This document shows, piece after piece, positions 25,763 to 33,606 of a DNA stretch of 64,000 bases; position 1 is the stretch's first letter; every line of letters starts with the position of its first letter. A model generated the notes under the pieces. That model did no database searches. It was given only the letters and a program-made list of their open reading frames with translations, and was not told the origin of the DNA. The DNA lies in the NCBI GenBank assembly GCA_944326585.1, contig CALVEN010000003.1, positions 1 through 64,000 of the forward strand, in the 5' to 3' direction. The position numbers and the translations under genes were made by a program. Source of the DNA: Candidatus Gastranaerophilales bacterium. Its GTDB lineage: Bacteria; Cyanobacteriota; Vampirovibrionia; Gastranaerophilales; Gastranaerophilaceae.

Positions 25763-26652
25763 GAGCTTTTAGATTTTCTTCCGCGTTTGGGTTTTTCTTC
25801 CTGAGCAGTTTCTGATGTTTTTTCTTCAGATTTAGGTTTTTTGAATTCTTCGGGAGCGTCATCTCTATCGGGATTCCAGCGTTCCAGACCCATTTGTGAA
25901 CGAATTAAGCCGATACCTACGTGGACTCTCCACTCATCCATTTTTAATTGAGCCGCGATAATTTTGTGGCATCCGATAGGCGGAAGCGGCAACAGCGGTT
26001 CATAAAGATTTTTAATCGCAAACAACTGATCCGGAGAAATTGCAAGTTTGCGTTTCGGGAACGGAAGTTTCGGGAGCATAAGCTTTTGTCTTACAAGGTT
26101 TATGCCGAAGAAAACTTTTCTCGGTTCAAGACCGATTTTTTCGCCGATAACTTCATGGGCATCCGGATTCGGAAGCGGAAGCATAGGCTTATAGAGCATT
26201 TCAATTTGTTCGAGCTGCTCCTTGCTTACAAGTAACTGTTTCGGGCCTTTAGCCTTGTTCATCGGACGGCGATTGTTAAACCCGGGGCGTTGATTTCTGT
26301 TAAAACCGGGCTTATTAAATCCGCCGGGACGCTGATTGCGGTTGTAGCCGCCCTGCTGTGGTCTTTGATTGTTATAACGCGGACGGTTATTATTACGGTT
26401 ATAGCCGCTCTGTCTGTTTCTGTTGTAATTATTAGGACGCTGCTGCGGTCTTGCTTCGCGGCCTTCGCCGGCGCTGTAGCTGCTGTAAAATTTTGGCTGT
26501 TCCTCCTGCTGTACCGGTTTTGCTTCCTCAACAGGCGTATCGGATGATATTATCATCTTTTTATCAGGATACAAACAATCAGGACAGATAACTCTTTTGG
26601 GGTTTTTCGTCTCAAACTCGCGACCGCATTTAATGCACTTGTTCACATACAT
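25759..26652 (-). CDS. Zinc-ribbon protein with Asn/Arg/Gly-rich linker and duplicated C-terminal domain
   Basis: Not recognised by name. It has 297 residues. The N-terminus is a zinc ribbon of the CxxC...CxxC type (CIKC near 6 and CPDC near 23). A disordered stretch (about 60-132) is rich in Arg, Asn, Gly and Gln, with RNRQSGYNRNNNRPRYNNQR-like repeats, similar to RGG-type RNA-binding regions. Two tandem copies of a helical unit of about 57 residues follow: LLVSKEQLEQIEMLYKPMLP (about 138) and LAISPDQLFAIKNLYEPLLP (about 204); both contain a PLP turn followed by VFFGINLVRQ / VHVGIGLIRS. A basic tail ends it. As first gene of a coupled rimM-trmD operon, an RNA- or ribosome-linked role is likely by context. 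Confidence 0.8.
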   Translation of the reverse strand: MYVNKCIKCGREFETKNPKRVICPDCLYPDKKMIISSDTPVEEAKPVQQEEQPKFYSSYSAGEGREARPQQRPNNYNRNRQSGYNRNNNRPRYNNQRPQQGGYNRNQRPGGFNKPGFNRNQRPGFNNRRPMNKAKGPKQLLVSKEQLEQIEMLYKPMLPLPNPDAHEVIGEKIGLEPRKVFFGINLVRQKLMLPKLPFPKRKLAISPDQLFAIKNLYEPLLPLPPIGCHKIIAAQLKMDEWRVHVGIGLIRSQMGLERWNPDRDDAPEEFKKPKSEEKTSETAQEEKPKRGRKSKSS

Positions 26653-26801
26653 AATTCTAAAAGCCTCTTAATTGAATAATAAAATAATCTAAAATAACAC
26701 TCCTCGAATAAAATCGATTTCATAAAAATAATACAAATTTGCATGAACATTTTAACATAAAAAATAAATCTTGACAAGGGGGGAGATAATACGACAAAAC
26801 G

Positions 26802-27239
26802 TTATTTTTCGAGCCAGAAAGTGACAGGCCCGTCATTAACCAGCTCAACATCCATCATTGCGCGGAATTTACCGGTTTCGGTTTTAAGATTTGATTCTTT
26901 AATCTTTTTAACGAAATATTCATATAAGTCAACTGCTTTGTCCGGAGGTGCGGACTTATCAAAACTCGGACGGGTGCCTTTTTTGCAATCACCGCATAAG
27001 GTAAACTGTGATACGACAAGGATTTCGCCTTTAACATCTTTTAAGGACAAATTCATTTTGCCGTCATTATCCTCAAAAATTCTGAGGTTAACGATTTTGT
27101 CGGCTAATTTTTCCGCATTAAGCCGTTCATCCGTCTTTTCCACCCCGACAAAGACCAGAATTCCATGCCCGATTCGGGAATAAAGTTCCCCGTCAATCGT
27201 CACTGATGCTCTTTTCACTCTCTGGATTAATGCTTTCAT
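26802..27239 (-). CDS. dtd: D-aminoacyl-tRNA deacylase
   Basis: Hydrolyses D-amino acids and glycine mischarged onto tRNA. It has 145 residues; start [18 protein letters not shown]. The cross-subunit active-site motifs are [17 protein letters not shown] (about 79-95) and the Gly-Pro motif in [11 protein letters not shown] near the end. Length normal. Single gene; the pilin-like gene ends 12 bp upstream of its start. Confidence 0.96.
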   Translation of the reverse strand: MKALIQRVKRASVTIDGELYSRIGHGILVFVGVEKTDERLNAEKLADKIVNLRIFEDNDGKMNLSLKDVKGEILVVSQFTLCGDCKKGTRPSFDKSAPPDKAVDLYEYFVKKIKESNLKTETGKFRAMMDVELVNDGPVTFWLEK

Positions 27240-27251
27240 AAATTAATTATA

Positions 27252-28313
27252 TCACAGCCACGGATAACTATCATCAATCTGCCAGTCATTAAGAAATATA
27301 TAAAACCCGCAAAATTGTGCATCATTTTTACAATTTTGAAGCGCAATAGCCTTATTTCTTGCATTGCCCATCATGGAGAATTTTTTTGTTTCAACGTCAA
27401 ACTGCATATAAAACAAATCTTTTCCGACAGTATTAGGCTGGCTGAAACCGTTCATATCCGTTAAAAACACAATATTATTCACACTGCGCTTAATACATGT
27501 ATCGCCGTCATACTCAATACACCGGCCGCTGAAAGAAACATTCACATAAACATTGTTTGAAAGCAAAAACATATAACCGGAATTTACGTATTTTAAGCCT
27601 GTTGTCGGCGCAGTACGCTCCCCGTACCCTATAAGACGCGAATCATTATAGCCGAAATTTCTTGTTACTTTTACATACGGAATAAGATATTTTTGAGAAA
27701 AAGCCGTAATCAACTCCTCTTTTGGAAAATCAGGGTCAAGACTGTCAGCACCTCTTATACCGGACAAATCCCACGTTGTCGGATCCCCGTGTTCCGCCTG
27801 CGCCATTGAAAGAGCCTGCGACAAAATTGAATACGTCTGCTTCAAACGTGTAACCGTCTGTTTTTTATTATAATTACTAATCAAAGTCGGTATTGTCATT
27901 GCAGCAACTATGCCGATAATACCGAGAGTTATTAAAACCTCTGCCAAAGTGAAGGCGGCTTTTTGTGAAGATACTAAGTTACTAAGGCAGTAAGGCACTA
28001 AGTGTTTACTGTGAGCTTCACTCCCTGATCTGTCATGCTGAACTCGTTTCAGGGTCTCTGATTTATAATTCATCATATTAGAATTATAATTTGTTTCTGG
28101 TGTTGTGTCAATTCGTTTTATATCTTGTAGGTCGGGTTTACTAACCCGACGGTAAACTTTTCTGTCGGCATAGTAATGCCGACCTACATTTCTGTTGCCT
28201 CTTAGTGCCTTAGTGCCATAGTATCTTAGTATCTTTTTCCAACGTAGACCGCCAAAACCCTTGTCCTGTCTACTTAGGAGAGTCGCCCCCCCCCCGTTAT
28301 TCAAACTGGTCAT
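27252..28313 (-). CDS. Pilin-like protein with poly-G tract and repeat-derived leader (in frame)
   Basis: A predicted 353-residue prepilin. Start ATG 28313 follows a strong promoter (28343-28371) and a GGAG site about 11 bp upstream. The first residues are MTSLNNGGGATLLSRQDKGF; GGGG is encoded by a 10-G run (28286-28295). About 95 residues then come from dispersed repeat modules read in frame. The prepilin signal follows near 128, in QKAA|FTLAEVLITLGIIGIV, with Ala rather than Gly at -1. The mature part has TWDLSGIRGADSLD, FSGRCIEYDGDTC and a tail ending DSYPWL. It is a paralogue of the gene at 49688. A shorter start within the repeats (for example ATG near 28077) lacks a ribosome site. The long leader would be removed by prepilin peptidase. 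Confidence 0.75.
   Translation of the reverse strand: MTSLNNGGGATLLSRQDKGFGGLRWKKILRYYGTKALRGNRNVGRHYYADRKVYRRVSKPDLQDIKRIDTTPETNYNSNMMNYKSETLKRVQHDRSGSEAHSKHLVPYCLSNLVSSQKAAFTLAEVLITLGIIGIVAAMTIPTLISNYNKKQTVTRLKQTYSILSQALSMAQAEHGDPTTWDLSGIRGADSLDPDFPKEELITAFSQKYLIPYVKVTRNFGYNDSRLIGYGERTAPTTGLKYVNSGYMFLLSNNVYVNVSFSGRCIEYDGDTCIKRSVNNIVFLTDMNGFSQPNTVGKDLFYMQFDVETKKFSMMGNARNKAIALQNCKNDAQFCGFYIFLNDWQIDDSYPWL
27965..28235. repeat. Dispersed repeat modules inside the leader of a pilin-like gene
   Basis: An ACTAAG-type module (about 27968-28005), a CTGAACTCGTTTCAGG hairpin module (about 28038-28060), a GTCGG/CCGAC-type hairpin (about 28128-28165) and a second ACTAAG-type module in the opposite sense (about 28195-28235) all lie between the start codon and the prepilin signal. 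The reading frame stays open through all of them. Confidence 0.8.
28286..28295 (-). repeat. Poly-G tract, 10 Gs (sense strand), in frame
   Basis: Ten consecutive Gs on the coding strand, six codons after the ATG. The paralogue at 50992-51000 has nine. Ten Gs join the start codon to the prepilin frame; loss or gain of one would shift it. Homopolymer runs this long are prone to slipped-strand change. Confidence 0.85.
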
Positions 28314-28342
28314 ATCGCTCGTTTCTCCTATATTCACGATTT

Positions 28343-28371
28343 ATTATAGCAATTTTTACAGGATTAGTCAA
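28343..28371 (-). promoter_or_regulatory. Promoter of the 27.3-kb pilin-like gene
   Basis: On the minus strand, TTGACT, a 17-bp spacer, then TATAAT with an extended TGC. A transcription start near 28336 would give a leader of about 20 bases before ATG 28313. It overlaps the end of rlmN. Confidence 0.8.
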
Positions 28372-29383
28372 CTTTTCCGCGCAATTGTCCGCAGGCGGCA
28401 TCGATATCCGCACCGCGTTCAAGTCTTACGGTAACTTTTTTCCCTGAATGTTCCAACAAACACTTGAATTTCATTATTGCATTGTTTGACGGACGTTTGT
28501 AATCGTTGTCGCCTGTCGGATTGTAGGGGATTAAATTCACGTTGCATTTGATATCGTGAAGATATTCCGCCAATTGTTTTGCGCATTCCGTTGTGTCGTT
28601 CAAATCCTTTATCAGCAAGTATTCAATCGTAATTCTTCTGCCGGTTTTTTCAACGTAATTTTTCAAAGCAATTTTCAAATCCCGAAGGTTATATTTTTCT
28701 TCAATCTGCATTAATTTTTTACGCAATTCATGACCCGGCGCATGCAGCGAAAGTGCAAGTGTCGACTGCATATCAAGTTCCGCCAGCCTGTTAATCCCCG
28801 GGATTATACCGCTTGTGGAAACAGTCAGACGTCTTTGCCCGATTTGTAAGCTTTCGTTAAAAATTTCCATTGCCTTCAAAACGTTATCAAGATTCAAAAG
28901 CGGCTCGCCCTGCCCCATAAAAACAACGTTTGTAACCTTAAGCCCCGTATCTCTTTGAATAGTCAAGACCTGCTCGATTATTTCTTTATAAGTCAAATTC
29001 CTTATAAACCCGCGTTTTCCGGTTGCGCAAAACGAACAATTAACGGCGCATCCGACCTGAGAACTCACACATGCCGTCAAATTTGCTCTGTTATCAAAAC
29101 GCATTAAAACGGTTTCCACACACTCGCCGTCAGGATATTCAAGCAAATATTTCAAAGTCCCGTCAGAGCTTTCCTGCTTAATTTTAATTTTAACGTCCGA
29201 AACTTTTGCGATTTTTTTCAAATCTTCGCGGAAATCTTTTGACAAATCCGTCATATCGTCAATAGATTTGGCAGATTTCAAGTAAATCCAGTTATGAATC
29301 TGACGCGCACGAAACTTTGACTGATGAAGCTCATCAGTTATTTTTTCTATTTCTTTCTGACTTAAACCGGTTAGAATTTGCAT
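28364..29383 (-). CDS. rlmN: Dual-specificity RNA methyltransferase RlmN
   Basis: A radical-SAM enzyme that methylates C2 of A2503 in 23S rRNA and A37 of some tRNAs. It has 339 residues. The radical-SAM cluster motif CxxxCxxC is in CAVNCSFCATGKRGF (about 113-127). Other family motifs are VFMGQGEPLLN (about 154) and STSGIIPGI (about 190). The mechanistic cysteine is in DAACGQLRGK near the C-terminus. AGGAG precedes the ATG. It is the last of a four-gene minus-strand run (activase, hypothetical, cysteine cluster, rlmN). Confidence 0.96.
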   Translation of the reverse strand: MQILTGLSQKEIEKITDELHQSKFRARQIHNWIYLKSAKSIDDMTDLSKDFREDLKKIAKVSDVKIKIKQESSDGTLKYLLEYPDGECVETVLMRFDNRANLTACVSSQVGCAVNCSFCATGKRGFIRNLTYKEIIEQVLTIQRDTGLKVTNVVFMGQGEPLLNLDNVLKAMEIFNESLQIGQRRLTVSTSGIIPGINRLAELDMQSTLALSLHAPGHELRKKLMQIEEKYNLRDLKIALKNYVEKTGRRITIEYLLIKDLNDTTECAKQLAEYLHDIKCNVNLIPYNPTGDNDYKRPSNNAIMKFKCLLEHSGKKVTVRLERGADIDAACGQLRGKVD

Positions 29384-29386
29384 AAT

Positions 29387-30061
29387 TTAGCTCCTCAAAG
29401 GTATATGCGCCTTATAATATTCAACAATTTCGAGCATGGAATGAAGCATCAAAGCCACCGGCTCGACCTCATTCTTCCACGCGTTAAACCCGCAGGATTT
29501 CGGCAAAAGGGCAAGCGGATTATCGGGAAAATCGCGGCAGATTTGCGGACGGTTTTCGTAATCCGTACATCTGCTGCACTCATTGAGTTTCGGACAATGA
29601 TAAAAATATACATCATCTTCTTTATTATTTTCAAGCATTTTGATATATTCCGGATAAATCTCTCGCGCCTCTGCTTTTGATTTATACGGCACAAAAACGC
29701 TCAAAAACTGCGCCGCGAAATTATCGCCGTGTTCCGCTTTCATTTTTAATTCTTGAGGCGAAAACTCGCTGCATGCCAGACGGCAGCAGGTTCCGCAGCC
29801 CGTGCAGGAAAATTCTCTGCGGTAGGCAAGAATTTCCGACCACTTTCTGTAAATTTCACGGCAAATATCTTCGTCAAACATCTTGAGAACTGACGTTTGC
29901 CAGAGCGCACCTGCGGATTTGGACGAATATCGATCAAAAATATCTCCGGCTCCTTCGGGTTTCAATTCCTCCACGCGTTTTTCAATTTCTTTTGCGGAGG
30001 TTTTGAAAATTTCCCTGTATTTTGCACGCAAATTGTTTACGGATTCCGTTAAATCTTCCAT
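29387..30061 (-). CDS. YkgJ-type cysteine-cluster protein (second copy)
   Basis: A 224-residue protein with CTGCGTCCRLACSEF (about 91-105), a CPKLNECSRC cluster (about 155) and ICRDFPDNP with PKSCGFNAW (about 175-195). These match the zinc/iron-binding YkgJ-like family and the paralogue at 22567. The N-terminal 80 residues, helical and charged, are extra relative to the paralogue. It begins 21 bp after the next upstream gene and ends 3 bp before rlmN. Function unknown. Confidence 0.82.
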   Translation of the reverse strand: MEDLTESVNNLRAKYREIFKTSAKEIEKRVEELKPEGAGDIFDRYSSKSAGALWQTSVLKMFDEDICREIYRKWSEILAYRREFSCTGCGTCCRLACSEFSPQELKMKAEHGDNFAAQFLSVFVPYKSKAEAREIYPEYIKMLENNKEDDVYFYHCPKLNECSRCTDYENRPQICRDFPDNPLALLPKSCGFNAWKNEVEPVALMLHSMLEIVEYYKAHIPLRS

Positions 30062-30082
30062 AAAAACAGTTTAGCACAAAAA

Positions 30083-30715
30083 TTAGCCGAATAAATTTTT
30101 ATATGCCTGACGGAGTTTGAAGGAAATCATATTATCACTGTCCTCTTTTAATTCCCTGTAAGCTATCGCATAATCCATCGGGGTAATTTTGCCGTTCAGA
30201 ATAAAGCCTTTGAAATTATTGTTTTCATCCCGCTCGCTTTTCATATCCAGTGCATATATAAACGCCGCAAAATCCTTGTTATCAATCAAATTGTCGCCTG
30301 TTTCTTCGCCGTGGTTTGCGATTTTTTTAAACTGGATTTCGATTTTTTTGTTGTAATTCTCAATTTCAGCTTTATCATTAGGGATTGCAAATTTATCCAC
30401 ATTTGTGGAAACAAGGAAATTTTTATAATCATCAAGGGTAAATTTATAAGTTTTGTTATTAGTTTTGGCACCCATATAAACCATACAGGAATCCGCAAGA
30501 TCCCGAATTTCCATCCTGTAATCATCGTCGATTTTTTTAATTTCATCCGGCGATTTGTCCTTTTTGTCCGCAAGTTTGCGCCAATTAGGCGAAACTATTT
30601 CAAAATCACCTATGCGCGAAAACGGAATGCCGTCACGAACTACCATTTTATTGATAATTTCAAAAAATGCTTCACCCAGCTCGTAATTAGCATACGCGGA
30701 TAAATTTTCACTCAT
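30083..30715 (-). CDS. Lineage protein with EF-hand-like segment, unknown function
   Basis: Not recognised. It has 210 residues, no signal peptide or membrane helix, and is acidic. From about 145 on, DLIDNKDFAAFIYALDM and DENNNFKGFILNGKITPMDYAIAYREL resemble a degenerate helix-loop-helix (EF-hand) pair, with Asp/Asn-rich loops; calcium binding is only a suggestion. AGGAG precedes the ATG. It is 9 bp after the activase stop and belongs to the same operon. Confidence 0.7.
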   Translation of the reverse strand: MSENLSAYANYELGEAFFEIINKMVVRDGIPFSRIGDFEIVSPNWRKLADKKDKSPDEIKKIDDDYRMEIRDLADSCMVYMGAKTNNKTYKFTLDDYKNFLVSTNVDKFAIPNDKAEIENYNKKIEIQFKKIANHGEETGDNLIDNKDFAAFIYALDMKSERDENNNFKGFILNGKITPMDYAIAYRELKEDSDNMISFKLRQAYKNLFG

Positions 30716-30724
30716 AAAAAACTC

Positions 30725-31729
30725 CTATGCAATATCCCAGCGTCCGCAGGTTCCGCCCCAGCGCGCGATTATATTGCCTTTTATATCTTTAATTTTTTCA
30801 ACATGCTGAATTTCGTCAACACCCTCTACAATCGTAATAACTTCACAATTGTTGGAGCAGCCGTTGCAATCGCACGTTATTGATGAAAAATGCATATCAC
30901 CCACCTGCCAGCCTTTGAATTTGGTCGGAGTTTCGGTGTATTGATGATTTTCCATTGCAAGAAGCGCAGCACCGATTGCACCCATTGTTTGATGGTTTTC
31001 GGGTACAATAACTTTATGCCCCAGAGCTTCTTCAAAAGCTTTTACCATGCCTGAATTAGTTGCAACCCCGCCCTGAAATGAAAATACAGGCAAAAGCTCT
31101 TTACCAAGTGCCAGATTGGAAAGATAATTTCTGACTAAAGCCTGACAAAGTCCGTATAACAAGTCCTCGACAGGATATCCCAATTGCTGTTTGTGGATTA
31201 AATCACTTTCCGCAAAAACTCCGCAGCGGCCTGCAATTCTTGCGGGATTTTCGGATTTCAAAGCGGTTTCGCCAAACTTTTCAATCGGAACATTAAGTCT
31301 GTTTGCCTGCTGATCCAGGAAACTGCCGGTACCTGCAGCGCAAACAGTATTCATCGCAAAATCCGTTACAATGCCGTCTCTCAGCAGAATTATTTTGCTG
31401 TCCTGACCGCCGATTTCAAGAATTGTCTGAACCCCGGGAACATTTGTACTTGCGGCAACAGCGTGCGCCGTAATTTCATTCTTTATAATATCAGCACCCA
31501 CCAGAGCGCCTGCAAGATTTCTGCCCGAACCTGTTGTTCCGACCCCCATAACCTCATAATCCGTCAGCTTTTTCGCATAAAGTTCTTTCAAACCCTTTTG
31601 AACCGCCATAACGGGTTTGCCGGCTGTTCTCAACATATAACTGTCTATGTATTTCCCTTTTTCGTCCACAAGCGCAAGCTTTGTGGTTACTGATCCTACG
31701 TCTATCCCTAAATATACTGTCAAACTCAT
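30725..31729 (-). CDS. Acyl-CoA dehydratase activase (BadF/BcrD/HgdC family)
   Basis: An ATPase of the ASKHA fold that drives one-electron transfer to 2-hydroxyacyl-CoA dehydratases or benzoyl-CoA reductases. It has 334 residues. Phosphate 1 motif YLGIDVGSVTTKLALVD (about 5-21); adenosine motif VFSFQGGVATNSGMVKA (about 216). The bridging [4Fe-4S] cysteines are in NTVCAAGTGSFLDQQ (about 128-142) and RIAGRCGVFAESD (about 163-175). The C-terminus (about 288-334) adds CDCNGCSNNCEV and GTCGRW, a second cysteine cluster, as in the longer activase-related proteins. No dehydratase subunit is next to it, so its partner is unknown. Confidence 0.88.
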   Translation of the reverse strand: MSLTVYLGIDVGSVTTKLALVDEKGKYIDSYMLRTAGKPVMAVQKGLKELYAKKLTDYEVMGVGTTGSGRNLAGALVGADIIKNEITAHAVAASTNVPGVQTILEIGGQDSKIILLRDGIVTDFAMNTVCAAGTGSFLDQQANRLNVPIEKFGETALKSENPARIAGRCGVFAESDLIHKQQLGYPVEDLLYGLCQALVRNYLSNLALGKELLPVFSFQGGVATNSGMVKAFEEALGHKVIVPENHQTMGAIGAALLAMENHQYTETPTKFKGWQVGDMHFSSITCDCNGCSNNCEVITIVEGVDEIQHVEKIKDIKGNIIARWGGTCGRWDIA

Positions 31730-31761
31730 GTTATACTTCCTTTTCTTTTATAATTATAACA

Positions 31762-31795
31762 CAAAAAAAGAAACCGCACTTTTTAGTGCGGTTTT
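31762..31795 (-). terminator. Terminator of the 31.8-kb small gene
   Basis: On the minus strand, the stem AAACCGCACT / AGTGCGGTTT with loop AAAA-type bases is followed by TCTTTTTTT. It lies just after the 31818-32006 stop codon, which supports that small gene. Confidence 0.88.
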
Positions 31796-31817
31796 CAAAT
31801 CTTTTTCACGCCGACGT

Positions 31818-32006
31818 TTAACCTCTCAAATCGAGCCTTTGAAGTTCACCGTGAAGATCAACGAACCCGTCATCAGAGCTGTGTTTTGAAAAATATTCAC
31901 GAAACATGTCGTCAATATTTTCTTTTCGCGGAAACATTGACTCAAATCCGAAGTGTTTTGATTTTACGTCAGGTCGTGTCGCATGTCCAACAGTAAAATC
32001 GCCCAT
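31818..32006 (-). CDS. Small protein (62 aa or longer), unknown function
   Basis: Not recognised. It has 62 residues from ATG 32006: MGDFTVGHATRPDVKSKHF, a central FPRKENIDDMFREYFSKH helix, and a VDLHGELQRLDLRG end. Codon use and a terminator directly behind it argue that it is real. The frame stays open a further 18 codons upstream (to a stop at 32061-32063), with protein-like sequence NNKYGVQAAGFA and AGAGG ahead of an ATT; a rare ATT start is possible. Function and location cannot be told. Confidence 0.55.
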   Translation of the reverse strand: MGDFTVGHATRPDVKSKHFGFESMFPRKENIDDMFREYFSKHSSDDGFVDLHGELQRLDLRG

Positions 32007-32131
32007 AGCAAACCCCGCAGCTTGTACCCCATATTTATTATTCCCAAAAATTTTAATCCTCTATCCGACTATGACTTTTTATTAAAAACAAAGACTGCTT
32101 CTCAGTTTTGATAAGTTATCAGATTTTGCAT

Positions 32132-32165
32132 AAAAAAATTATCCCCGCAGAATTTTGGGGGATAA
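32132..32165 (-). terminator. Terminator of the 32.2-kb gene
   Basis: On the minus strand, the stem TTATCCCC / GGGGATAA is followed by seven Ts. Confidence 0.85.
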
Positions 32166-32209
32166 ATAATAATTTTATCAAATTATTTCCAGACACCGCC
32201 AAATAAACA

Positions 32210-32623
32210 TTAAGGTACATCTTTTTGGTTTAATGTGCTATCTGTTTGTTCTACTTTATCTTGAGCGAGAGATAATTCAATAATCTTCTTTTGTTCATTA
32301 GGTTGATTTTGAAGCTTTACTTCTTCTTTAGACTCATTGATCTGTTTTTGCAGCTCATTATTAGCATCCAACTTTTTCAATTCATCAATTTTAGCTTTTG
32401 GAATATTCTGAGAATTTTTCAAGATATAATCAACCTTTGCATCAAACCTCAGCTGCTCAAGAGTTTCTTTATGCTCCTTAGATTTTTCGAAATACTCTTG
32501 AATCTGTCCTGCCGTCTTGCTTTTCTCCATTTTTGATTTTTCTTCAGCAGATTTTTTGCTATTTGGTTTCACTTCACCAACTGGCTTGCTAGAAGCGCCT
32601 TCTACTTTCACTTTTTCAAACAT
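32210..32623 (-). CDS. Charged coiled-coil-like protein, unknown function
   Basis: A 137-residue, Lys/Glu/Gln-rich, largely helical protein with no signal peptide. It opens MFEKVKVEGASSKPVGEVKP and has a run of KSKEHKETLEQLRFDAKVDYI (about 48) and KLDANNELQKQINESKEEVK (about 84). Strong AAGGAG before the ATG, and its own terminator. No family recognised; it could be a small cytoplasmic chaperone or binding protein, but nothing proves it. Confidence 0.65.
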   Translation of the reverse strand: MFEKVKVEGASSKPVGEVKPNSKKSAEEKSKMEKSKTAGQIQEYFEKSKEHKETLEQLRFDAKVDYILKNSQNIPKAKIDELKKLDANNELQKQINESKEEVKLQNQPNEQKKIIELSLAQDKVEQTDSTLNQKDVP

Positions 32624-32709
32624 AAAATTTTCTCCTTAAAATAGCTGTACCAATTTTGTATACGGTCAAATAAACAAAAACTTTAATTATATGAAATAAA
32701 AGTTTACAC

Positions 32710-33606
32710 TTATCTTTGGATCGGAATTCCGGCAAGCATACTCAAAATATACGGCTTAACCGTATAATTATGCGGAAAATTCACACGAAGTGCCACGTAT
32801 GTGATAACTTTTTCAAGATGTGTTTTAAAATCTTCAAATTCTTTTCGGGTTAAGGGCTGAGATTTTACATATTTTGCAAGAATAGAATACAGATAAGTTT
32901 TGTCGCAGTCAAAATCTTTTATCATATTATCCAAAAGCACAACCTTAACCATTTTATCCTGCCACTTTTGGTTTGTTTTAGAAACGCCGTCCTCGTGGCT
33001 TCTTATAAATGTCAAAACTTCCGGAATAACCGCCAGATCGCAATAATATGTCAAATCCGCCCAGAGCTTGAAATCCTCTGCGTGCAGACAGTTTTTATCG
33101 TATTCAAGATTATTGTCAACAAGAACAGAACGTCTTATCATGCCTGAAGGATTTGAAATACAGCCCCTGACATATCTGGAAAGCAGACGGATATCTCCGA
33201 TATCAGTCGGAAGCTCAATTTCTTCGCCAGTATGCAGACGCTTAAAAAAAGTTCCCAAACCGCCCACATTCGGGTGTTTTTCCATATATTCAACCTGACG
33301 TTCAAGACGATTTGGAGCGCTGTAATCATCCGCATCAAGCCGTGCGATATATTTCCCTCTGCATAACTTGAGCCCTTTATTTAAGCTTGCGATAATCTTT
33401 AAATTCTTTTCGTTTTTAACATACCGGATTCTCTTGTCGTTGTAAGACAAAATAACATCTTCCGTGTCATTTGTTGAGCCGTCATTGATAATTATAAATT
33501 CAAAATCAGGAAATGTCTGATTTAAAATACTCTCAATTGACTGACGAAGTTCGTCAACTCTGGCATTATAAACAGACATTAATACTGATACTAAGGGTTC
33601 ATCCAT
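32710..33606 (-). CDS. Glycosyltransferase family 2 (second of tandem pair)
   Basis: A GT-A-fold transferase of 298 residues that uses a nucleotide sugar. N-terminal VSVLMSVYNARVDELRQSI, the substrate-binding INDGSTNDTEDVI (about 38-50), and the metal-binding DxD in ARLDADDYS (about 90-98). It overlaps its paralogue's end by 16 bp. The C-terminal tail is shorter than in polymerising GT2s and has no membrane helices. It probably adds a sugar to a surface polysaccharide or glycoprotein; acceptor unknown. Confidence 0.9.
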   Translation of the reverse strand: MDEPLVSVLMSVYNARVDELRQSIESILNQTFPDFEFIIINDGSTNDTEDVILSYNDKRIRYVKNEKNLKIIASLNKGLKLCRGKYIARLDADDYSAPNRLERQVEYMEKHPNVGGLGTFFKRLHTGEEIELPTDIGDIRLLSRYVRGCISNPSGMIRRSVLVDNNLEYDKNCLHAEDFKLWADLTYYCDLAVIPEVLTFIRSHEDGVSKTNQKWQDKMVKVVLLDNMIKDFDCDKTYLYSILAKYVKSQPLTRKEFEDFKTHLEKVITYVALRVNFPHNYTVKPYILSMLAGIPIQR

